Of a stretch of 46,036 bases of DNA, positions 22,336 through 31,739 are shown one piece after another (the first letter of the stretch is position 1; each line of letters begins with the position of its first letter). Position numbers and translations under genes: made by a program. Under the pieces are notes generated by a model, which did not search any database, had not been told where the DNA came from, and worked only from the letters and a program-made list of their open reading frames with translations. The stretch is from Reticulitermes lucifugus (lineage: Eukaryota; Arthropoda; Insecta; Blattodea; Rhinotermitidae), in the NCBI GenBank assembly GCA_026260175.1, contig JAKCWW010001794.1:1-46036 (forward strand). The letters run 5' to 3'.

Positions 22336-22779
22336 CAGACACGGTGCTACATATGCCCACGGTCCATTTCGACGCCGCTGAAGAACGTGTTTCACAACGC
22401 GGTGTCAAGATGACGTGCGTGGCGTTATAAAATGTGTCATGCTGTATGAATAAATCTTCACTTCACACAGCTTACTCGAAATAATATGGCGTCTTGGTAC
22501 TGATGAATTACCTTACGAGACCACACGTGAGTCCTACAGTCTGATGGTTAAACCCCATAAATAGCCAAAAGTCCCCCACTGAACACGGTACTGAGTTATT
22601 TCCACCCATTTGCACTCCTGTCTATTTTCCGACGCCCCAACACAACGTTAAACTTCCATCTATATCGAAAGTGGTCGTTTTCGGAAAAGCTTCCTAAAAC
22701 AGAGCTCTTTATGCATTTATTGTCTCCTCATCACAGCCACTTCTCTAACCCATCACGACCTTCTTCATTTGACTATCCT
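22336..22779. other. unassigned stretch
   Basis: No recognised feature before the SINE-B/SINE-A block. Confidence 0.4.
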
Positions 22780-22791
22780 AACATTACTAGC

Positions 22792-23082
22792 GGAGCCGGG
22801 ATAGCGTAGTCGGTATAGCGACTAGCTACAGGCTGGAAGTCCAGGGTTCGTGTCTTGGCAGAAGCAAGATATATCTTATCCAAAATGTCCAAAACTGTTC
22901 TGAGGCCCACCCAGCCTCATATTCATTGGGTACCGGGGTTCTTTCCCGGGGTTAAAGCGGCCGGGGTCATGATGTTGACCACTCACCTCTACTGCCGAGG
23001 TTAAGAATGAGTGTAGGATACCTGTATGCCCCCGAGATGCCTTCCTGGTATGGGCACGGGCAACTTTTCTACCTTCTTTTTT
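22792..23082 (+). mobile_element. SINE-B, full length, ends in T-rich tail
   Basis: GGAGCCGGGATAGCGTAGTC, then CAGGGTTCGTGTCTTGG (B-box-like), GAGGCCCACCCAGCCTC, GGGTACCGGGGTTCTTTC, GACCACTCACCTCTACTG, GAGGTTAAGAATGAGTG and a pyrimidine-rich tail. AACATTACTAGC (22780-22791) and AACAATACTAGC (23360-23371) flank this SINE together with the following SINE-A. This suggests they are the SINE-B target duplication. Confidence 0.8.
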
Positions 23083-23091
23083 TTTAACAAT

Positions 23092-23356
23092 GCCTTTTTT
23101 TTGTTGCAAATGGCGCAATAGCACTTAGTGGGCCAGAGCCTCCTCATTACCGAGGCTTCACGATCACACTCATACACCACACTCGGTAGGACTCCTCTGG
23201 ACGAGTGATCAGCTCGTCGCAGAGACCTCTACCTGACAACAGACAACACTCACAAGAGACAGACATCCATGTCCCCGGCCGGATTCGAACCCACAACCCC
23301 AGCAAGCGAGCGGCCGCAGACCCACGCCTTAGACGGCGCGGCCACTGGAATCGGCC
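23092..23356 (-). mobile_element. SINE-A inserted in the SINE-B target duplication
   Basis: Inverted SINE-A with B box GGATTCGAACC (23281-23291, inverted) and A box near 23333-23345. Its A-rich tail appears as the T run at 23095-23102. TTTAACAAT at 23083-23091 and 23357-23365 is a perfect 9 bp target duplication. The right copy runs directly into ACTAGC, so SINE-A landed after SINE-B. Confidence 0.85.
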
Positions 23357-23365
23357 TTTAACAAT

Positions 23366-24058
23366 ACTAGCTTGTATAAATCATTACTTTCGTCGTCATT
23401 AGGCCAAATATCCTGAAGCCGCAGTTAGTTGTTGCTTCCTGGACTCAGACAGGTACTGGGCGCTTTGTTTCCGAACACTTGTAACTTACGTTCGTCCCTT
23501 GAAGTAGCAGGCAGTGTTTCGACGGCTTCTAATACTTCGTTATTTAGTGCGAGGAGCAACGGTAGACAGAGTGAAGGTAAAGTAAAATAATACAAACGTG
23601 AGGGGAGGGAGCCGCAGAATTATCCGAAGCCAGAACATCGACAAAGTACGCGGAAATATATTGGAAGACAATAAATAACTTGCAATGCTAATGTTTTGTA
23701 TTCAAATATTCAGTAACTTTGTTTCCCTGTTCGCTTTGTTCACGTCGATCGCACTTTTTCCTTCCAGATAAGAAACCTCCCCGCACGTGTCTCAGTCCTC
23801 GCTTCTCCGTATTTTCAACAATCTTACCCTCCGCTCTCTAAATTAAAAATCTCGCGTCCGTATTGGTCCTTGTAACGACATTGACAATGAAGCACTTAAT
23901 CTTAATTGAGTCTATAAAAGGTTTCTGGATTCTGTTGTACCAGAGCTGTAGGCAGCGTCGCATACACCTGTCGCCTTTTACAGTGTAAAAAACTAGCTTT
24001 ATTGTTCCGTCACGTGTTCACACCATCCGTTATTACTACAGATAAACATTATCCTAAC
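23366..24058. other. unassigned stretch
   Basis: No recognised gene or repeat. Confidence 0.4.
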
Positions 24059-24342
24059 AGGATGAAGATGAAGAATAGGAGACGATGACGAGAACAATTA
24101 TAAAAGGAAGAAGATGAACAGAAACAAAAGGGGAGAAAAAATAAATACGATAAAAAGATACATAGGAGGAGAAAAGATGAGAACAAGGACGACCGAAAGA
24201 TGAAGAGGAACAATTGGAGGAACGTCAGATGTAGAGACCATACCAAAAGGAAGAGAAGACTACCAGAAACAATGAGATAAGACGGTGGAGGAGAATGAGA
24301 TGAGTAAAGAAAGGACGAGAAGATGAGAATTAGAAGATGGTA
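24059..24342. repeat. purine-rich low-complexity tract (degenerate GAAGATGA)
   Basis: About 280 bases with strong strand asymmetry. The plus strand is dominated by A and G in irregular GAAGATGA-, GGAGAA- and AAAGATGA-like words. The 104-codon minus-strand ORF through it (24049-24363) is Leu/Phe/Ser-rich only because of the composition. It looks like a decayed purine microsatellite. Confidence 0.6.
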
Positions 24343-25439
24343 ACGTGACTTTTTAACACCCATTTAGTGTGGAATTACTGGGGACCAGTAAAGACATCAG
24401 GACACTCAGTGAGTCCGTCACGGAAAGTGTACAGCCCAAGCCAGATAAACTTGCCGCGATTTGCGCAATAGAAAGTAAGTGAAAGGCCCAGGGCAGTTAA
24501 CTAACTAAACTGCAAGCAATCATAAAAGTATAACAACATAAACACATGTAAATGTAAAGAAAGGTAAGATCTCAAAGCCCACACAGAAATCTGTATTCGA
24601 GCAGGGAGTTCAACTGTTTGCAAAAACAGGCAGACGCATATTCACCAGGTTTGCCACACTTTGTGTCTTAACCGAGCACATACAAAGGGTACTGTGTGCG
24701 TTAACTTCCTCAAGAGATTCTGTGAAGCTAGCAACGATGCATTGTAGGCGGTGATTGGCAGTGTTGCCCACAGTATCACTGCCACGACAGCGTAGGATAA
24801 GGGAGAAAAAAATTGTCCATAAATTTGCGCTAAGCAGTGGTTAAAAGTGGCTAAAAGTTGGCCACGCTAAGAGTTTGGTATTCGTATAGTGGGAAAGTAG
24901 TAGTAGTGGGGAATGTTCGATTTTCGTGTTCTGTGTCGCGGTAATTTATTTAGCGCCAAGTTTCTTGTTTCGAAAACAAAGCATGCAGTAGCCACGCTTC
25001 AAAGTACTGTCACGAAAAGAGCGAACGCGTGACGCCACTGACACTGCGAATTAACGTTCCGACGCATCGAAGAGCGAAAAATGCGTCAGGCACCTTCATC
25101 TCACGTTTAATTCTTCTTCTTCTTGATCTTCGCGCTTGGCCTCCTTCTATGCCAGATCATATTCACCCAAGCGGCAGAGGTTTAACAGGAGTATCATTTC
25201 ATTGTTCGGTTTCTGCCGTCCGAGTAAGACAGGAGAACGAAACCTGCCTACCCTAGGTGGGATAAGAAACAATGATCTCAGTGTTTGTATGGTGCAAGAC
25301 CTCTGAGATTGGTCACCTCAGCATTTACCGTCTTAAAACATAAGCTTAAACACGCACTGTGTCTAGGTAATTAAATAACTCCACTAGTTCCTACCCTGAA
25401 CAAGATCAATAAAGTCCATCGAATTGCTTTAAGATTCGT
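24343..25439. other. unassigned stretch
   Basis: No recognised gene. Short CTTCTT patch near 25111-25125. Confidence 0.4.
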
Positions 25440-25745
25440 TTTAATATTAACTCCTCATGTGAAGGTTAAGGTTAGGTTTTCCAAGTCTCTCTTCCATTCA
25501 GGTTTTCTGCCCATCATACTGTACACATTTCTTACGTACATGCTACATGTTCCGTCCATCCTACCATCCTAGAAAGCTCCCCATCACGTATCTTTTTCGA
25601 CTGCACTGTCATTAACCCCTCCTTACATCCAAATAAGCTCTTCTACTCAGCACCCTGCTCTCAAACACCCTCAATCTTTCTTTAATGTAAGAGTCCAAGT
25701 TTCACACCTACATAATGGATATATGGCCTACCCTAAGCATACAGA
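25440..25745 (-). pseudogene. LINE-D ORF2 fragment, upstream part of the C-terminal region
   Basis: On the minus strand one frame reads CETWTLTLKKD, then a stop. A one-base shift continues ERLRVFESRVLSRRAYLDVRR. This is the CETWTLT...LRVFE...VLR block that follows the reverse transcriptase domain in LINE-D-like elements and precedes the RWAGHVA block seen at 8085. It is frameshifted and carries stops. It extends the known stretch of this family beyond the 3' tails found elsewhere in the window. Confidence 0.75.
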
Positions 25746-25874
25746 TTGACAGATGCGCGCTTAATTGACAGAGACGTTCAGAAGCTGTAGTAAAGCGAGA
25801 AAACCAAACGTCCAAAAACAAAGGAGAAGCAGTGACGCCTGATCAGCCTGCCCTACGTACGTATAGCGCCTCTC

Positions 25875-25973
25875 TCTTATCATATCCTTCAGCACGGCAG
25901 CTGTCACAGGATGTCCCGGCGGAAGCAGGCTTTCTATGCGATAAAGCTGCCGTGTTCAGGGACAAGATAAAAG
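25875..25973. mobile_element. short foldback MITE
   Basis: Left CTTATCATATCC, then AGCACGGCAGCTG; right AAGCTGCCGTG, then GGGACAAGATAA. They are inverted repeats separated by about 40 bases. The arms and interior (CCGGCGGAAGCAGGC, TATGCGAT) match the element at 35250-35455, which shows a dispersed family. Confidence 0.65.
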
Positions 25974-26462
25974 GTACGTCCTTCATTTCACAAGACAATA
26001 AGAACAAACGGCATGCAGCACTACGACGTGAGCATAATAACAGTGACGGGAGGTATGAGATAAAGATGTAGCGTGGGGGGTCACGGTGATCCTCAGTTGA
26101 ACTATCGATCGTCTGTGTTCATATTTACATCATATTATAAAACGGCGTTCTCCTGCTTTTCTTATCGGCGTCAGCTGTGAGACTGACTTGAAGTTGAACA
26201 TGAAGAGCGACAATGAATGTAACACTGTGTAATACCCGGTGAAGAGAAATGACAAACACGATATGAAACGTACTGCCCTATTTTACGTAGTGGCCAGTGT
26301 CACTGGATGGAGGTGCAGATGATTTGGTGAAGTCCACCAGCTGACAGAACGGATTCAAGGGGTGTGTGGGATAGTCAGGTGCGAAATGTGTGCGCGTGTG
26401 TGTTAGTTTCAGTGCGTTACAGTATATTCTTGAAGTACACGTCTTGCACTACTCTCGCTGCA
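25974..26462. other. unassigned stretch
   Basis: No recognised feature. Confidence 0.4.
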
Positions 26463-26697
26463 CAGTAGAACCCCCGTATCCGCGGTTTCAGTTACCCGCG
26501 GTTTACCGTGGCTCGAAAAACAGATTCACTGCCAAAGTCGACCATGGTCGATTTAAGTATTTACGTTTTAATTTACCAGCGTCGACTTTAGTCGATCTAA
26601 AGTTTACTCTGCGCTTTTATATATAGGGTTCGCTACTATCCGCGGTTTTGGCGGTAGGTCTTGGAACGTATCACCCGCGGATACGGGAGGACTACTG
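26463..26697. mobile_element. pogo/Tigger-like MITE with ~23 bp terminal inverted repeats
   Basis: Left end CAGTAGAACCCCCGTATCCG and inverted right end CAGTAGTCCTCCCGTATCCG, extending to CGCGG, with two or three mismatches. TA follows the right end (26698-26699). The left side is CA, a likely mutated TA. The interior contains two nested GTCGAC/GTCGAT palindromes (near 26537-26552 and 26579-26596) and no transposase. Confidence 0.8.
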
Positions 26698-26699
26698 TA

Positions 26700-28439
26700 C
26701 TTTCAACTACTGGGCAACCGACGGTCAGCTTCAAAAGACCAGACTGTAGCGGACGTGGAATTTATGCGTCTGTAATTTCCAGGAACTGTCATGTAGAGAG
26801 AGGCCTTGAAGTGTTGTAGATTAGATCGACAGACTGCATGCTTTACTCCAGCAGTAAAACTCTGGGAAAAATTCAAATATACGAAATTACAGTTTCCGCC
26901 AAAATATATGGGTGAATCTGAAAATTTGAATCTCAACGATACTGCAAAGGAACCACAGGTTTGGGAAAGGCTAAAACACTGAATGTTTCCTAATGTTCTA
27001 AACATACTTCGGTCCGAAAAATGAACAAGAACCCAATATCTGAACTGACATTATAAACAAGTTCGGAAATGTCCGCAGAGCGTACAACTTCTTGCGCGTT
27101 TGCTCTATTATTTCCATAGACTTTAAATCCGAATATAATTTCAAGAAAAGCACTAAAATGCGATTATTTCAAATGTGCACTTCTACATTTCACACAATAC
27201 ACATTAAGATTCTTCCGTGTCTTAGCAACAGATTTACGATCGATCACAATCGATATTTCGTAAACGTCAAGGTACTGGAAAAGAGATTTAAAATCGCCAA
27301 TTCTCGATCGTTATGTTTAGATGGTTAACTGTTTCTTCGGCCTAAGCTCTACCTGATGTAAAACACAGTCTATTTCAATTGCAGATATCAATAACGGCGA
27401 GATACTATGCGTGTACCTAGGCTTTCACTTAAAGTGTTTGTTATTTTGTCCGATTTTAAGACAATCGAACCAGGACTAGCTTAGAACCTGTCAGCTTCTC
27501 CAGAAGGGCTGTAACCCATACAGTTAGTATGCTAAAACCTTCGTGCCTGTAAGTTCAAAGCCAATGCATGTCTTCAGCAAGCTATATGACTCCTTAAATT
27601 CAAAGTTCAACCCATCGTAAAGCCTGTAGCATCACAGAAAACTGCCAGAAAGAAAATCTGATGTGCCAAAATAATTCTAGCTCGTGGTCCCAGCCTACGA
27701 CGGTGCACATTTTAAAGTGCTAACACTGAAGGCCTGAAACGCGTGGAGAGAAACTACCAGCACAAACTCAGAAATGAATTTATCTGCTATTTTCTTTTAA
27801 TCGCATGAAAACAAAAATGCTCAAAACTACAAATTCGCTTCAAAAAGGGGTGCTGTTGTCACAGCCCTGCTCACTGTCGGCCTGCCTGTTTGAAAATTAA
27901 GAGGGCAAATCAAATTGCCACAACACGTGCTATCCTACTATTCTGAAAACTGAACTCAATGTGATGCCTATATTGTGCCCCATTCGTCAGACTTCATTCC
28001 GTATCCCTTGGGGTTACATTTCCTGATTGTGACTGGCTACCTCATTACATGGAGGATAATATGACCCATTCTGCCCGTCTTGGTGGCGGACCATTACGGA
28101 ATCATACTCCGAAAACGCTCCTTCGTGTCCAGTTCACCGAATGATGTGTTGGGTCATGATTAGAATTAATGGCTTGGCATGACTTCCCTCGCTCATGAGG
28201 CTGGTATGCAGCTCTGTGACGTCACGATATGTAATGGAATGTCACATCGGATGGGACGCGTTCCAAGTGGCAAACTAAAGGCTGCCAAGTCATTATTGTG
28301 ACATTTCAGCAAAGAATAGTTGAAAGTAGTAATATTATATGAAAAGTAACAAAAACAGGCATTACTCTTGTTACGGTGTCTTAATGTCCATGTGAAAGAT
28401 TTATTGCCTTACCCTGCTTGACCTACTATGGTAACCAAC
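26700..28439. other. unassigned stretch
   Basis: 1.7 kb without a repeat recognised in this window. ORFs at 26703-27005 (minus) and 27092-27328 (plus) have no motif. Confidence 0.4.
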
Positions 28440-28506
28440 CAACTCTATACAGGGAAGAGATCTGCGCTCTTCTAAGATATTACGCAGCGTAGAGTGGTAA
28501 TTCTGT

Positions 28507-28545
28507 ACCGACGTTTCGGGACAACCTGTCGATCCCATCTTCAAG
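28507..28545 (-). ncRNA. hammerhead-like core, left arm
   Basis: On the minus strand CTTGAAGAT, GGGAT, a 9-base loop, GTCCC, GAAACGTCGGT. The fifth stem pair is U-G. ACC upstream can pair with GGT downstream as a 3 bp stem I. Confidence 0.45.
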
Positions 28546-28566
28546 GGTCAAGTAGACTTCTTGACG

Positions 28567-28604
28567 CTTGAAGATGGGACCGATAGGTTGTCCTGAAACG
28601 TCGG
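28567..28604 (+). ncRNA. hammerhead-like core, right arm
   Basis: CTTGAAGAT (28567-28575), GGGAC (28576-28580), loop CGATAGGTT, GTCCT (28590-28594), GAAACGTCGG. The first stem pair is G-U. It has the same 19-nt spacing as all other cores. Stem I is weaker here because the upstream base has changed to G. Confidence 0.45.
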
Positions 28605-28702
28605 TACAGAATTACCATTCTACGCTGCGTAATATTCCAGAAGAGTACAGATCTCATCTACATCGCGGCGGAAGTCTGAAATCACGCAACTCCATGCAGA
28701 GA

Positions 28703-30157
28703 AATTCTCCACATGTTGATATGTATTCATTAATGGATATATTTATTCACGACTTACTAGAAGACGCTGTTGCTAGCTCGCACTGGACAGCGTCCGATGG
28801 AACGATCAGTGAACTGTGAATGGAACAAAATGTGGAAGGAAGGGGTCGTGGCCAAATATAAAAGACTACACCAGCAATCGTCTGGATGGACTGAGGAGAA
28901 ACCACACAAAACCTCAGTCACTACAGCTGGTCTCTATGCCTAGGTGTGCACCCCGGACTTTCCGAACATGAAGCAGGTGCTAACCGCACAAACGTGATGA
29001 TCGAGGACAGCCACTCAAAATATATCCTGTTTTTACAAAAAAGAAAAAAGTTCATTGTACTGCTCATAAAATCCCACTAAAGCACCAATTCCCGAACCAG
29101 CACAGCCTCTTTCTACTGTCTACTACAATTCTATCTACTACTATGTCTAAAAACTCAGCTCTTTCTTCCAATCTGTACAGCGATTTTGTATACTTATACG
29201 TGTACGTGCCACATGTCGTGCCCATCCTAGCTCTGTCTCTAACGGCGATGGTTCATTCAATAATCCGCATTCACTGCCGGCAATCCTCGTCTCCGTCGTC
29301 ATCGATATCGTTACTGTTACTCAAAATATTTCATAAATAACTCCGAAAATTAAGGATAACGTTTACAAACGCCTGTCTGAATAAGATGCAAGTGAGGACG
29401 GAAGCTGTGGCCGTCGGAAGTTTTCCAAGCCCCCTGCGCTCTGCGCCTTCTTATATTTAGTCACGCGAGATCTCAACAATGTCTGGCATGTCGAAATTCC
29501 TGCTTTATTTTGCTCCCCGTTGCCTTAATCTCTTGAAACGGTTCAGTGGGTGAGACAGAGTCGAAAGTCGGACCAAGATGAATTGCAGTATTTTGTTATG
29601 GGGTTGTAAAGAACGGTTTCGTGCATCAAATGTTTATCAGGTTCTGCTACAAATAACCCCTTTCCCCATTAATCCTTACTGTAATATCTCAATCTCGAAC
29701 AACCCTCTCTTGGAAATAAAATAAATCGTTTATAGCATCTAAATTTGTAACGTTACATTTTTTACTTCAACTGCCAAAGTATAAGAAACACCCTCCCAGG
29801 AGGATGCATATACCAGGTTTGATCACAGCGATGACGAATGAGTTAATTAAATGTGTAAGAGTTATCAGCTTGTGAAGGCACTGGCGGAATTACATTGTTA
29901 ATTAACAACAGCGGTATATAATGAAGCCAATAATTAAATTATATCTAATCAGAGATTAGAACATATAACCCTGATATTGCTTGTTGTTTTGCACGGGTGT
30001 CAAAGTTGGTCCCTCACATTAAATGTAGAACACAGATTGAGGATTTTGAGAATTGGACACTGAAAAGTATTTCTGTGGGCGTTATCTCTCCTGGGCTCGT
30101 GAAGTTAACTTTATTTAATGGGCCCAAATAAGTGGGTTTCTTACTCTTCTTTTTTAA
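28703..30157. other. unassigned stretch
   Basis: No recognised gene. The region 28840-29000 may be an old dispersed repeat, but I cannot place it. Confidence 0.35.
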
Positions 30158-30158
30158 C

Positions 30159-30194
30159 CTGAGGACGGAGACACAGCCAGTCCCCGAAACGTCG
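30159..30194 (+). ncRNA. hammerhead-like motif outside any foldback element
   Basis: CTGAGGA (30159-30165), C, a 19-nt hairpin (30167-30185, GGAGAC/GTCCCC with one mismatch), then GAAACGTC (30186-30193). CTGAGGA fits CUGANGA exactly, and GAAACGUC supplies G12-A13-A14, the AC/GU minimal stem III and C17. No complementary stem I is evident. As in every other copy, one extra base lies between A9 and stem II. Confidence 0.5.
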
Positions 30195-30955
30195 CTCGTA
30201 GAATGTTGCATTTTTATCAGACAGTTGACAAAGTCCAATTGCAGTGTCACAGCAATAGCTATGCCAAATGTGCCAATATATTCTTACAGACGAGCCTCTT
30301 GGAACACTTTTATATATCAAGAAGTTCGCCGACCACAGTCTATGAACTACGTTTTGGAATCTAAGGACAAAAACACGGACCTTAAACGAAACGCAAATGA
30401 ATATCACTCAAAGCACATTTCACGAGGCCAGAATATGCGTATGAAGCCCACACAGCGACTGTGATTACTAGCTTATTGTGAATGAATAAAGAGTGACTTT
30501 CATTACCGCAAATCATTCCGGGAACTTGGGCACGTGCAGAGAGAGCAGACTGAAGGGACCGCCGTATGCGGTGTTACATATCGTGCACGATTCGGTCTGT
30601 TTTCATCGGCTCAGTTCGCAGCACTCTGATGTTCACAAACCCATTCTTTGTGATTCGACACCCCAGTCGGTCTTCATGGTCATTTACTATACACACAAAT
30701 CTGTTATGACAACGTATTCCTGCACGTGGAAACTATTTCCTTGGAATTCGTTTAAAAAACATAATCGTCAACAGAAGCAAATTATATTAAAACAATTTAA
30801 AAAACAGGAGATGCAGATCTCAGTGGCAGGGCCTAAAGGCATTCACAGACTGTACACAGAATGTTCCGCGAAGAATTTGCGAAACTTGAAGACGTCATCT
30901 GGAGCAAAGAAAGTCCTATAAACCATACGTCGATTCGACACTGTTACCGAGTTAC
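30195..30955 (+). other. unassigned stretch with a 142-codon ORF of unknown nature
   Basis: The ORF at 30493-30921 encodes a basic, low-similarity peptide with a Lys/Gln-rich C-terminal half. I recognise no domain and cannot see conservation or splice context, so I do not call it a gene. Confidence 0.3.
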
Positions 30956-31605
30956 GCGAGCTATGACCCTGTTCGACTTCTGTCTAGTGCAGTGAGCTGT
31001 AACACTGATCGACTTCTGCCCATTGTAGTGAGCTATAACACTGACTTCTGTCTAGTGTAGTGAGCTATAACCCTCTTCGACTTCTGTCTAGTGCAGTGAG
31101 CTCTAACCCTGATCGACTTTCAGTGCTAGTGTAGTGAGCTATTACACTCACTTCTGTCTAGTGTAGTGAGCTATAACCCTAATCGACTTTCAGTGATAGT
31201 GATTGAGCTATAACATTGATCGACTTTCAGTGCTAGTGTAGTGAGCTATAACACTGATCCACTTTCAGTGCTAGTGTATTGAGATGTAACACTGATGGAC
31301 TTTCAGTGCTAGTGTAGTGAGCTGAGACCCTGATCGACTTTCAGTGCTAGTGATTGAGCTATAACACTGATCGACTTTCAGTGCTAGTGTAGTGAGCTAT
31401 AACACTGATCCACTTTCAGTGCTAGTGTATTGAGATGTAACACTGATGGACTTTCAGTGATAGTGTAGTGAGCTGAGACCCTGATCCACTTTCAGTGCTA
31501 GTGTATTGAGATGTATTACTGATGGACTTTCAGTGCTAGTGTATTGAGCTATAACACTGATCGACTTTGAGGGCTAGTGTAGTGAGCTATAACACTGATC
31601 GACTC
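30956..31605. repeat. 38 bp minisatellite with higher-order period of about 151 bp
   Basis: Roughly 17-18 units built on TAGTGAGCTATAACACTGAT then CGACTTTCAGTGCTAGTG. The first ~250 bases use shorter and more varied units (GACTTCTGTCTAGTG). From 31200 a four-unit block (TGATTGAG, TGTAGTGAG, TGTATTGAGATG, TGTAGTGAGCTGAG) repeats, starting at 31200 and again at 31351, so larger blocks were duplicated. Each standard unit contains CACTGA, seven bases, TCAGTG, a 6 bp hairpin. The array ends exactly where half of a foldback element starts. Confidence 0.9.
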
Positions 31606-31735
31606 TTGACCCGTGAAGATGGGACCGATACGTTGTCCCAAAACGTAGATAAACAATTACCACACGACGGCGCGTAATATCCCAAAACAGCGCAGATCTC
31701 ATCAACATCGCGGCGGAAGCCTGAAATCTAGGTAA
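31601..31735 (+). mobile_element. right half of a foldback element, fused to a minisatellite
   Basis: GACTCTTGACCCGTGAAGAT, hairpin GGGAC/GTCCC (31621-31639), AAAACGTAG (mutated from GAAACGTCG), the ATTACCACACGACGG arm, GCGCAGATCTCATC and the outer end GGCGGAAGCCTGAAATCTAG. There is no left arm. The position it should occupy is taken by the 38 bp minisatellite. Both G12 and the GUC site are altered, so this core should be inactive even if others work. Confidence 0.75.
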
Positions 31736-31739
31736 GTAA

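Larger units (their letters stand above)
28456..28686. mobile_element. foldback element with hammerhead-like cores in both arms, decayed 16 bp target duplication
   Basis: The arms (about 28456-28550 and 28561-28670) are long, well-matched inverted repeats and differ by a few bases. Flanks CAACTCTATACAGGGA (28440-28455) and CAACTCCATGCAGAGA (28687-28702) agree at 13 of 16 positions, all differences being transitions, as expected of an aged duplication. The minus-strand core is at 28507-28545 and the plus-strand core at 28567-28604. Their stems read GGGAT/GTCCC and GGGAC/GTCCT. Each has one G-U wobble at a different position, so both remain paired. The right end also contains the outer segment CGCGGCGGAAG. 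Confidence 0.85.

Noticed and set aside
24049..24363. 104-codon minus-strand ORF (hydrophobic, Ser/Leu/Phe-rich) as a membrane protein
   Set aside because: The composition is fully explained by the purine-rich low-complexity tract on the other strand.
30956..31605. Regular direct repeats that could suggest a CRISPR array
   Set aside because: Units are contiguous 38-mers without unique spacers, show higher-order duplication, and sit in a eukaryotic context.
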